From positions 1 to 41,751 of the forward strand of contig JACRTZ010000207.1 of the NCBI GenBank assembly GCA_014304965.1: 41,751 bases of DNA, written 5' to 3'. The notes under the pieces are model-generated. The model saw only the letters and a list, made by a program, of their open reading frames with translations. It searched no databases and was not told where the DNA came from. This document shows positions 15,538-22,712 of this stretch, piece after piece. The stretch comes from Vulcanimicrobiota bacterium. Lineage in GTDB: Bacteria; Vulcanimicrobiota; Vulcanimicrobiia; Vulcanimicrobiales; Vulcanimicrobiaceae. The position numbers and the translations under genes were made by a program. Position 1 is the first letter of the stretch. Each line of letters starts with the position of its first letter.

Positions 15538-15845
15538 GCGCACACCTACTGACCGAACTGACCGTCTTTGTGCTGGCCGTTTTCGTCGGGCTCGAAGTGA
15601 TCTCGAAGGTTCCGACGACCTTACATACGCCGCTGATGTCGGCGACCAACGCCATTCACGGCATCGTCCTCGTCGGCGCGCTTCTGGTCGCGGTCGTCGC
15701 CGAACCGCGACTCGGGCTCGTGCCCTCGGTGCTGGTCGTGTTCCTCGCGTCGCTCAACGTCTTTGGAGGCTATGTCGTCACGCAGCGCATGCTCGCGATG
15801 TTCAAAGCTCGGACGCCGTCCAAAGACGGGGCGCCGAACCGATGA
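15534..15845 (+). CDS. pntAB: NAD(P) transhydrogenase subunit alpha, part 2 (membrane)
   Basis: A 103-residue membrane protein with three hydrophobic segments (LTVFVLAVFVGLEVI, GIVLVGALLVAVVAE, VPSVLVVFLASLNVFGGYVV). It has the conserved PntA-part-2 core LHTPLMSATNAIHGIV and the NVFGGYVVTQRML end. It supplies part of the proton channel (domain II) of the transhydrogenase. The GTG start overlaps the pntA stop by four bases, and its stop overlaps the pntB start, so the three subunits are translationally coupled and probably made in fixed ratio. Confidence 0.95.
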   Translation: MSAHLLTELTVFVLAVFVGLEVISKVPTTLHTPLMSATNAIHGIVLVGALLVAVVAEPRLGLVPSVLVVFLASLNVFGGYVVTQRMLAMFKARTPSKDGAPNR

Positions 15846-17257
15846 CCGAGAGCGTGAGCGCACTCGATCTCATCATCGACGCCGCCTACCTCGTCACGAG
15901 CATTTGCTTCATCATCGGTTTGCGTCTCTTGAGCAACCCGAAATCGGCGCGTCTGGGCAACACGATCTCAATGATCGGTATGGCGGTGGCGCTTGTCGCG
16001 ACGGGCTTCAAACTCGACTTCGCGGCGGCGTGGTGGGTGCTCGTCTTCGGACTCGGGCTGGGCGCCGCGGTCGGCATCTATTCCGCACGCGCGGTCAAGA
16101 TGACCGCGATGCCGCAAATGGTCGCGCTTTTCAACGGCGCGGGCGGCGGTGCTGCAGCAATGGTCGCGACCGCCGAGTTCTTGCGCCAGGGCTCCGCCGC
16201 GACGCCGGCGTCGTGGGACAACGCCCTCGCCGTCGTGCTGTCGAGCGTCATCGGCTCGATTTCGTTCACCGGCAGCATCGTCGCGTTCCTCAAGCTGCAA
16301 GAACTGATGACCGGCCGGCCCATTACGTATCCCGCGCAACAGGTTGTTAACGCGCTGCTCGGCATCGCGATCGTCGCGGCGAGCATCATGACGGTCGCCG
16401 GCTACATGCCGCTCCAGGCCTACTTCGTGGCGCTCGCGGGCGCCGCAATCCTCGGCGTGCTGTTCGTGCTGCCGATCGGCGGCGCCGACATGCCCGTCAT
16501 CATCTCGCTGCTCAACTCGTTTACCGGGCTCGCCGCGGCGATGACGGGATTCGTCTTGGGCAACAACGTGCTGATCATTAGCGGCGCGCTCGTCGGCGCG
16601 TCCGGCACCCTGCTGACGATGATGATGGGTAAAGCCATGAACCGTTCGATCGCAAACGTCTTGTTCGGCGCGTTCGGCAAGGTGACGACCTCGAGCGGCG
16701 GCGTCGCCGCCGGCGTGACGGGCGGCCCGATTCGCGAGGCGACCGCCGACGACGTCGCCACGATGCTCGCTTACGCGAAGCACGTCGTCGTCGTCCCAGG
16801 CTACGGTATGGCCGTCGCGCAAGCGCAACACAGCGTGCGCGAACTGGCGGATCAATTGGAGAAACGCGGGGTCGACGTCAAGTACGCGATCCATCCGGTC
16901 GCCGGACGCATGCCGGGCCATATGAACGTCTTGCTCGCCGAGGCAAACGTGCCATACCCCGCGCTTTACGACATGGAAGACATCAACCCGGAATTTCCGC
17001 GCACCGACGTTGCTCTCGTCATCGGCGCCAACGACGTGACGAATCCCGCGGCGCGCAACGTGCCTTCCAGTCCCATCTACGGGATGCCGATCCTCGACGT
17101 CGACAAAGCCCAAAACGTCGTCGTGCTCAAGCGCTCGATGAAGCCCGGCTTCGCCGGCATCGACAACCCGCTGTACGAACTGCCCAACACGCTGATGCTC
17201 TTCGGCGACGCCAAAGCCTCGATCGACAAGCTGGTATCGGCGGTCAAGACCGTCTAG
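15842..17257 (+). CDS. pntB: NAD(P) transhydrogenase subunit beta
   Basis: 471 residues from the ATG at 15842 (ATGA overlap with pntAB). The N-terminal 260 residues are a chain of membrane helices (domain II, proton path) containing YPAQQVVNALLGIAI and GGADMPVIISLLNSFTGLAAA. The C-terminal 200 residues are the NADP(H)-binding domain III: VVVVPGYGMAVAQAQHSVREL, KYAIHPVAGRMPGHMNVLLAEANVPY, VALVIGANDVTNPAAR and the MKPGFAGIDNPLY loop. All known functional elements are present and the length is normal. It ends the pnt operon and converges with the peptide-binding protein gene across a 107-base gap in which I see no convincing terminator. Confidence 0.97.
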   Translation: MTESVSALDLIIDAAYLVTSICFIIGLRLLSNPKSARLGNTISMIGMAVALVATGFKLDFAAAWWVLVFGLGLGAAVGIYSARAVKMTAMPQMVALFNGAGGGAAAMVATAEFLRQGSAATPASWDNALAVVLSSVIGSISFTGSIVAFLKLQELMTGRPITYPAQQVVNALLGIAIVAASIMTVAGYMPLQAYFVALAGAAILGVLFVLPIGGADMPVIISLLNSFTGLAAAMTGFVLGNNVLIISGALVGASGTLLTMMMGKAMNRSIANVLFGAFGKVTTSSGGVAAGVTGGPIREATADDVATMLAYAKHVVVVPGYGMAVAQAQHSVRELADQLEKRGVDVKYAIHPVAGRMPGHMNVLLAEANVPYPALYDMEDINPEFPRTDVALVIGANDVTNPAARNVPSSPIYGMPILDVDKAQNVVVLKRSMKPGFAGIDNPLYELPNTLMLFGDAKASIDKLVSAVKTV

Positions 17258-17364
17258 CGCGCGGCGCGGCCATCTTCATAGCGCCTACGGCATGGTGGAC
17301 ATCGTGGGCGGCGGGTACGGCCTCGAGTTGCTCCCGAACTTCGTTCGCTGTTCGGTCACCTGTA

Positions 17365-19005
17365 CTACTCCGGCGCCGGAACGCTCCACGCATACGCGTT
17401 CCAGGTCGGCGAAAACGCGTTAGGCGCGAATCCTCGCAAGCGCGTCCGGTACGCGTACACGTAGCTCGGATTGAAGAAGTACACGATCGGCACGTCCTCG
17501 GCGACGATCCGGTCCTGCGCCGCGTAATCGGCGCGGCGGCGCGCTTGGTCGGGCGCGCGCACGGCGTCCGCTTGGAGCCGCGCGACGCGCGCGTCGCAGT
17601 AATGCATGTAGTTGCGCTCGGCGCGCTCGCAGCCGAGCACGAAGCGGTCGTCGGGATCGGCGCCCATCGGCCACGGAACGTACGCCACGTCGAACCGCCC
17701 GCTCGCGAGCAATCCGGTCTGCGGTAAGAACAACTGGGCGTTGGAAACCGATTTGACGGTGACGTCGAATCCGCGTTCGTGCAGTTGCCGCTGCGCGAAG
17801 GCGGCGACGCGCACCCCGGTCGTACTTTCCGGAAATTGCACGTACACGAGCGCGAGCGGCTTGCCGTTCTTGTAACGGATGCCGTCGGCCCCGCGCCGCC
17901 AGCCGGCGCCGTCGAGTGCCGCATCGGCCGCCGCAGGATCGTAACGCGGTTGGCGGATCGAACCGTCGTACGCCCAGGAAAAGCGCGGACGATCGGAGTC
18001 GGACACCGGATATTTTCCAAGCGTGATCTTGCGCGAGATCGCACCGCGATCGAGCGACGCCGCCAGCGCTCGGCGGACGCGCCGGTCGTCGAGCGGCGCG
18101 CGTGCGGTGTTGAGCGCGAGGCCGGCGATCAAGGCCGTCGGCACGTCCACGAATCCGATTCCGGCCGTTCCCGCGACGAGCGCGATTTGCGCCGGTGCGA
18201 GCAAGTTGAAGTCCAGCGATCCCGCGCGCAGTAAGTTGAGATTCGCTTGCGGATCTGGGACGATGCCGATCTCAAGCCGCTTCACGCGCGGCTCGCCGCG
18301 CCAGTAGCGCGCGTTCGCGCGGTAGACGAGGCGGTCGCCGCGACGCCATTCCACGAACGTGAAGGGTCCGTCGCCGACCGCGGGCGCGGCCGCGAACGGG
18401 GAGCGCGCCAATGCTGCCCGCCCGCGCAACACGTGCGCCGGCAAGACGTATTGCGGCGATGTCCCGTAGGCAAAGAAGGTGGCAACGGCCGGCGCCCATG
18501 CGCGCTTGAGATGGAAGCGCACCGTGTGCGGATCGAGCGCCTCGGCGCGGTCGATCAGATCGTAGCCTTCGCGTGAAGCCACGGAATTGTTCGGGTCGAG
18601 AATTGCCCGCAAGGTGAAAAGCACGTCCGCCGAAGTCAGCGGCACGCCGTCGCTCCAGTTCACGCGCCGCAAATGGTAAACGATGGTCCGGCCGTCGCGC
18701 GACAGGCCGCCGTTGGCCACGGTCGGCACGAGCGTTAGGAGCTCGGGCACGGGCTTGCCGCTCGCATCCAGGTCGAAAAACGGCTCGAATGCGAGGTGCG
18801 CCAACTGCTGCTCGACGTTCCCGGCGTCCGCGTGCGCGAACAGCGGGTGCAGGCTCGAGGGGTCGGCGGACACGTTGAAGCGGACGGTCGGGACGCGGGG
18901 CGCCTGCCGGCCGCAGGCCGATGTCAGCAGGGCCGCCGCGAGCATTCCGAAGGCACAGGCCCGCCGGATGCCGTTCGGCAAACGATTGTCAATACCGGAC
19001 ATCAT
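17365..19005 (-). CDS. Peptide/oligopeptide ABC transporter solute-binding lipoprotein
   Basis: A family 5 extracellular solute-binding protein (DppA/OppA type), about 546 residues from the ATG at 19005. The leader (GIRRACAFGMLAAALLTSAC) ends in a variant lipobox, TSAC. Core signatures are DPSSLHPLF near the mature N-terminus, TIVYHLRRVNWSDGVPLTSADVLFTL, FTFVEWRRGDRLVYRANARYW and GGDGI-like ADGIRYKNGKPLALVYV. Alternative starts are 19020 (TTG), 19002 (ATG) and a TTG at 18981. The last would fit a TATGAT minus-10-like element that overlaps the annotated start. No permease or ATPase lies nearby. Its position divergent from the Lrp-kdd-kamA genes suggests it brings in lysine-containing peptides or a related amine, which is inference. 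Confidence 0.88.
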   Translation of the reverse strand: MMSGIDNRLPNGIRRACAFGMLAAALLTSACGRQAPRVPTVRFNVSADPSSLHPLFAHADAGNVEQQLAHLAFEPFFDLDASGKPVPELLTLVPTVANGGLSRDGRTIVYHLRRVNWSDGVPLTSADVLFTLRAILDPNNSVASREGYDLIDRAEALDPHTVRFHLKRAWAPAVATFFAYGTSPQYVLPAHVLRGRAALARSPFAAAPAVGDGPFTFVEWRRGDRLVYRANARYWRGEPRVKRLEIGIVPDPQANLNLLRAGSLDFNLLAPAQIALVAGTAGIGFVDVPTALIAGLALNTARAPLDDRRVRRALAASLDRGAISRKITLGKYPVSDSDRPRFSWAYDGSIRQPRYDPAAADAALDGAGWRRGADGIRYKNGKPLALVYVQFPESTTGVRVAAFAQRQLHERGFDVTVKSVSNAQLFLPQTGLLASGRFDVAYVPWPMGADPDDRFVLGCERAERNYMHYCDARVARLQADAVRAPDQARRRADYAAQDRIVAEDVPIVYFFNPSYVYAYRTRLRGFAPNAFSPTWNAYAWSVPAPE

Positions 19006-19021
19006 ATGGTACGATGACAAT
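18985..19021. promoter_or_regulatory. Operator-like inverted repeat in the shared SBP/Lrp promoter region
   Basis: A perfect 7-bp inverted repeat, ATTGTCA (18985-18991) and TGACAAT (19015-19021), is centred on a CATATG palindrome. On the plus strand it contains a plausible promoter, TTGTCA, 18 bases, TACGAT, which would start transcription about 40 bases before the Lrp-type gene. On the minus strand it overlaps the start region of the solute-binding protein and a TATGAT hexamer. Lrp/AsnC proteins commonly bind such spaced repeats and control their own divergent promoters, so this is a candidate site for the adjacent regulator. Confidence 0.5.
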
Positions 19022-19064
19022 ACTTTCGAATTTCGTCCGCCCCCCTTTTAGAAACGCCGAACAC

Positions 19065-19535
19065 ATGCTCGAACCGACCGGCCTCGACGATCTCGACCTG
19101 AAGCTGCTCGACGCCCTGCAGCGCAACGCGCGCTCGACGTTCTCCGAACTCGGCGCGGCGGTGAAGCTCGGTTCCTCGGCCGTCCACGATCGCGTGAAGC
19201 GCCTCGAGGCGCGCGGCTACGTCCGCGGATACGGCGCCCGTCTCGACGCTCGCCGGCTCGGCATCGAACTGATTGCCTTCGTCAGTGTGTACACGTCGGC
19301 GGACGTTCGCTACGAATCGTTCCACGCCGCCGTCGGAGCGCTGCCCGAGGTAGCGGAGATTCACAGCGTCGCGGGCGAGGAATCGTTCGTTCTCAAAGTG
19401 CTGACGCGTTCGACGGGCCATCTCGACGATTTCCTCTCGCGGCTCAAGACCGTCGCCGGCATCGCGCGCACGAAGACGACGATCGTCCTCTCCACCCCGC
19501 TCGAACGCGACGAGCTGCCGCTCGGCATTCGATGA
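19065..19535 (+). CDS. Lrp/AsnC family transcriptional regulator
   Basis: 156 residues from the ATG at 19065, the usual Lrp length. An upstream in-frame ATG at 19014 would add 17 atypical residues and overlap the promoter-like repeat. The N-terminal winged helix-turn-helix reads DDLDLKLLDALQRNARSTFSELGAAVKLGSSAVHDRVKRLEARGYVRGY (shown in parts: DLDLKLLDALQ, then SSAVHDRVKRLEARG). The C-terminal RAM/ligand domain has FVSVYTS, VAEIHSVAGEESFVLKV and TTIVLSTPLERDELPL. The stop overlaps the kdd start by four bases. It probably senses lysine or a pathway intermediate and regulates kdd-kamA and the divergent binding protein; this is inferred from context. Confidence 0.93.
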   Translation: MLEPTGLDDLDLKLLDALQRNARSTFSELGAAVKLGSSAVHDRVKRLEARGYVRGYGARLDARRLGIELIAFVSVYTSADVRYESFHAAVGALPEVAEIHSVAGEESFVLKVLTRSTGHLDDFLSRLKTVAGIARTKTTIVLSTPLERDELPLGIR

Positions 19536-20608
19536 TGGGTTCGCCCCTCGAGCGCAAAGGCTGCGCGTTCGGGAGTCACCGCGTGCTCGAACCGCCCGGC
19601 GCGTTCCCGCAGTCCGCCTGGCGGCTCGATTCGACGCCGGTCGTATTCGACAACGAGATCTTATGCGACGTGGACGCACTGAACGTGGATTCCGCATCGT
19701 TCCGCCAAATCGCGGAATCGTGCGAGGACGACGCCGGCCGCATCGCGGCGCGCATCCTCGAAATCGTGCGCGAGCGCGGCAAGCAGCACAACCCGCACAC
19801 CGGCAGCGGCGGCATATTCGTCGGCCGGGTCCGCGAAATCGGCGCCGCTATCGCGGCGCGCGGCGACGTACGGCCGGGCGACCGCATCGCATCGCTCGTC
19901 TCGCTTACGTTGACGCCGCTCGCCATCGAGGAGATCGTCCGTATCGACATGACCTCCGGGCGCGTGTGGGTCAAGGGAACGGCAGTCCTCTTCGAACGTT
20001 CGTCGTTCGCGCCGCTTCCAGACGATATTCCGGCCGAGGTCGCCCTGGCCGTCCTCGACGTCGCCGGAGCACCCGCCCAAGTGCGCCGGCTCGCAACCCC
20101 GGGCGGCACCGTCGCGGTTGTCGGCGCGGATGGGAAATCTGGAATGCTCGCCTGCGCGCAAGCGCGCGATCGCGTCGGCGTCTCCGGCCGGGTGGTCGGC
20201 ATCGCACCGAGCGCCGAGACGGCGGGAGCGCGCTTCTTGATCGAAGGCAACTACGTGGACGCCTTCATCGCAGCCGACGCTCGCTCGCCTCTCGAAATCC
20301 TCGGCGAAATTCCGCAAGCGCTGCCCGAGCTTGCCGATTTGACGGTCAACTGCGTCAACGTGCCCGGCACCGAACTCGCTTCGATCCTCTGCACAAAAGA
20401 CGGCGGCAGCGTCTACTTTTTTTCGATGAGCACCTCGTTCACCGCCGCCGCTCTCGGCGCCGAGGGCGTCGCGAAAGATGTGACGATGATCGTCGGCAAC
20501 GGCTACACGAAAGGGCACGCCGAGATCGCATTGCAGACGTTGCGCGACCATCCTGCGTTGCTCGCACACTTCGTCGAGCGCTACGGCGTGCAACCGGAAG
20601 CCGCGTGA
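19532..20608 (+). CDS. kdd: L-erythro-3,5-diaminohexanoate dehydrogenase
   Basis: NAD-dependent oxidative deaminase of the anaerobic lysine pathway, turning 3,5-diaminohexanoate into 5-amino-3-oxohexanoate and ammonia. The 358-residue product has the distinctive family features: GCAFGSHRVLEPPGAFPQSAW, ALNVDSASFRQIAE, HTGSGGIFVGRVREIG, LDVAGAPAQVRRLATPGG, a Rossmann segment AVVGADGKSGMLACAQARD, and a C-terminal SMSTSFTAAALGAEGVAKD. These resemble the clostridial enzyme closely, from memory. Its start overlaps the regulator stop and its stop overlaps the kamA GTG (GTGA), so the three genes are one coupled operon. The intermediate steps (kamD/kamE) and later steps (kce, kal) are not in this window. 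Confidence 0.92.
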   Translation: MMGSPLERKGCAFGSHRVLEPPGAFPQSAWRLDSTPVVFDNEILCDVDALNVDSASFRQIAESCEDDAGRIAARILEIVRERGKQHNPHTGSGGIFVGRVREIGAAIAARGDVRPGDRIASLVSLTLTPLAIEEIVRIDMTSGRVWVKGTAVLFERSSFAPLPDDIPAEVALAVLDVAGAPAQVRRLATPGGTVAVVGADGKSGMLACAQARDRVGVSGRVVGIAPSAETAGARFLIEGNYVDAFIAADARSPLEILGEIPQALPELADLTVNCVNVPGTELASILCTKDGGSVYFFSMSTSFTAAALGAEGVAKDVTMIVGNGYTKGHAEIALQTLRDHPALLAHFVERYGVQPEAA

Positions 20609-21960
20609 TCAAACTTCCCGCGCCGCCGGAGGCGCTCGAACACACGCGCGTTCGCGAAGGCGAATTCTGGCGCGACATCCCGGCGTATCGCGACGTCAAC
20701 GAAGCGACGTTTCTCGACCATATTTGGCAAGGCCGCCATTCCGTCAAATCGCCCGAAGAACTGTTCGAAGCGGTCAAGGGGCTCGTGGACCCGGCCTTCA
20801 TCGAAGATGCGCGCGACGGCTTCACCCGCGCGCCGATGGCGGTTCGCGTCTCGCCGTACATGATCGCGTGCATCGACTGGTCGCAGCCCTACGCGGACCC
20901 GATTCGCACGCAATTCATTCCGCTGGGGTCGCGTCTCATTCCCGACCACCCGCGACTGACGCTCGACTCGCTCCACGAATTGGAAGACTCGCCGGTGCCC
21001 GGCCTCACGCATCGGTATGCGGACAAGGCGCTCTTTCTGCCGCTCAACGTCTGCCCGGTCTATTGCCGCTTTTGCACGCGCTCGTACGCGATCGGCGCCG
21101 ATACGGAACTCGTGGACAAAGTTCCGCTGGCGACGACGCCCAAACAATGGCAAGAAGCATTCGATTACATCGCGTCGCGGCCCGAGTTGGAAGACATCGT
21201 CATCTCCGGCGGCGACGTGTACCAGTTGCCGGCGAAATCCATCTTGACGATCGGAGACGCGCTGCTCGCAATCCCGCACATCCGCCGGATGCGCTTTGCG
21301 ACCAAAGGGCCGGCCGTCATGCCGATGAAAATCTTGAGCGATCCCGCCTGGACCGACGCCATCACCGCCGTCGTGGACAAAGGACGTGCGCTCGGTAAAG
21401 AAGTCGCGGTTCACACGCACTTCAACAACCCGAACGAGATCAGCTGGATCACCCGCGACGCGATGACGCTGCTGTTTTCGCGCGGGATCACGGTGCGCAA
21501 CCAGAGCGTCTTGATTCGCGGCGTCAACGACGATCCGGCGGTCATGCAGCTCCTGGTGAAACGGCTCGGCTACCTCAACGTACACGCCTATTACGTGTAC
21601 ATGCACGATCTGGTCAAGGGCGTCGAAGACTTGCGGACGCCGATTCAAACCGCGATCGACGTCGAGAAGTTCGTGCGCGGTTCGACCGCCGGCTTCAACA
21701 CGCCGACGTTCGTGTGCGACGCGCCGGGCGGCGGCGGTAAACGCGACGTGCACTCCTTCGATCATTACGATCGGGAGAACGGCATCGCCGTCTATTCCGC
21801 ACCCAGCGTCAAGCCGGGCAAACACTTCGTGTACTTCGACCCGATCGACACGCTCGCGGCCGATGCGCAGCGCCGCTGGCGGCACCCGGCCGAGGCCGAG
21901 GCAATGATCGCCGAAGCCATCGAGAAGGCCGGCGGCCCGCGGAGTTACGTCCCGGCCTGA
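20605..21960 (+). CDS. kamA: Lysine 2,3-aminomutase
   Basis: Radical SAM and PLP-dependent enzyme that converts L-lysine to L-beta-lysine, the first step of lysine fermentation. It is 451 residues from the GTG at 20605. The iron-sulfur motif is C150-x3-C154-x2-C157 (CPVYCRFC), followed by a radical-SAM barrel with DIVISGGDVYQLPA, VHTHFNNPNEI, RNQSVLIRGVNDD and HAYYVYMHDLVKGVEDLRT. The C-terminus has the PLP-proximal GSTAGFNTPTFVCDAPGGGGKR segment. These match true KamA rather than the short EpmB paralogue, and the length is typical. Overlap with kdd supports a lysine-catabolic role rather than osmolyte production. Confidence 0.95.
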   Translation: MIKLPAPPEALEHTRVREGEFWRDIPAYRDVNEATFLDHIWQGRHSVKSPEELFEAVKGLVDPAFIEDARDGFTRAPMAVRVSPYMIACIDWSQPYADPIRTQFIPLGSRLIPDHPRLTLDSLHELEDSPVPGLTHRYADKALFLPLNVCPVYCRFCTRSYAIGADTELVDKVPLATTPKQWQEAFDYIASRPELEDIVISGGDVYQLPAKSILTIGDALLAIPHIRRMRFATKGPAVMPMKILSDPAWTDAITAVVDKGRALGKEVAVHTHFNNPNEISWITRDAMTLLFSRGITVRNQSVLIRGVNDDPAVMQLLVKRLGYLNVHAYYVYMHDLVKGVEDLRTPIQTAIDVEKFVRGSTAGFNTPTFVCDAPGGGGKRDVHSFDHYDRENGIAVYSAPSVKPGKHFVYFDPIDTLAADAQRRWRHPAEAEAMIAEAIEKAGGPRSYVPA

Positions 21961-21999
21961 GAAGGCGCCTCGGCGCTCGTTGCGGTAGCGGAACGCCGT

Positions 22000-22290
22000 A
22001 TGCTGTGTCTGGCAGTCAAGTACACATTCGTCCCCGGAGCCGAAGAGCAGGCAGCCGCGTATTTTCGCAAACTGATCCCAGCCTCACGCCAGGAGCCCGG
22101 CTGCCGGATGTACGTCGTCCACCGCGGCAAGGACGATCCGTCGCAATTCTTCATCTACGAGCAGTACGACGACGAGGCTGCGCTGGACGCGCACCGCGCG
22201 TCGTCGCACTTCCAGCAATACGGCAAGAACGGCATACAGACGATCGCGGCGTCGCGCGAACCCGCGCTCTACGTTCCGCTCGCGGAATAA
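22000..22290 (+). CDS. ABM-domain (antibiotic biosynthesis monooxygenase-like) protein
   Basis: A 96-residue protein covering one dimeric alpha/beta-barrel ABM domain: AVKYTFVPGAEEQAAAYFRKLIPASRQEPGCRMY, then FFIYEQYDDEAALDAHRASSHF (in parts: IPASRQEPGCRMY, FIYEQYDDEAALDAH). This pattern is shared by YgiN-type quinol monooxygenases and heme-degrading relatives. The substrate cannot be told. Five bases separate it from the VOC-family gene, so it is probably the first gene of a four-gene unit ending in paiB. Confidence 0.85.
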   Translation: MLCLAVKYTFVPGAEEQAAAYFRKLIPASRQEPGCRMYVVHRGKDDPSQFFIYEQYDDEAALDAHRASSHFQQYGKNGIQTIAASREPALYVPLAE

Positions 22291-22295
22291 CGCGC

Positions 22296-22712
22296 ATGAG
22301 CGACGTCGGCTGGACGCACGTGGCCCTGTACGCGCACGACATCGACGCGATCGTTGATTTCTACGCACGCTACGCGCGGATGTCCGTCGTGCACAGCCGG
22401 CGGACGGCCGACGGTGGCCGCGTCGTCACGCTCAGCGATCGCACGCGACCCTTCATGCTCGTCCTGATGCAGTCGCGCCGCAAGCAAATCCGAAACTCGC
22501 TCGGTCCGAGCGCCCACCTCGGCGTCGCGCTCCCCAGCCGTGACATCGTCGACGAGCGCTGCGAATTGGCCCGCGGCGAGAAACGCTTGCGAGCCGGCCC
22601 GACCGACTCCGGGCCGCCGGCGGGCTACTGGGCCCTGATCGCCGACCCCGACGGGCACATGCTGCAAATTTCCTTCGGACAAGATCTCGGTGCCGCAAAG
22701 GACCCAACGTGA
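22296..22712 (+). CDS. VOC (glyoxalase/dioxygenase-like) family protein
   Basis: 138 residues from the ATG at 22296, with one vicinal-oxygen-chelate domain. WTHVALYAHDIDAIVDFYARY is the usual first beta-alpha unit with its histidine metal ligand, AHLGVALPSRDIVDERC gives the second unit, and YWALIADPDGHMLQISFG is the signature C-terminal segment. Likely metal-dependent; the reaction (glyoxalase, dioxygenase or resistance) is not predictable. The stop overlaps the oligopeptidase start (GTGA). Confidence 0.85.
   Translation: MSDVGWTHVALYAHDIDAIVDFYARYARMSVVHSRRTADGGRVVTLSDRTRPFMLVLMQSRRKQIRNSLGPSAHLGVALPSRDIVDERCELARGEKRLRAGPTDSGPPAGYWALIADPDGHMLQISFGQDLGAAKDPT

Noticed and set aside
15968..17113. 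A 381-codon minus-strand frame over pntB
   Set aside because: Antisense shadow: rich in Asp/His/Arg with no family match. pntB on the plus strand has all expected motifs.
17258..17364. Possible small gene or terminator between pntB and the peptide-binding protein
   Set aside because: No frame with a good start and protein-like sequence, and no stem followed by a T-run, could be supported.
20581..21885. A 434-codon minus-strand frame opposite kamA
   Set aside because: Antisense shadow; kamA carries the complete radical-SAM motif.
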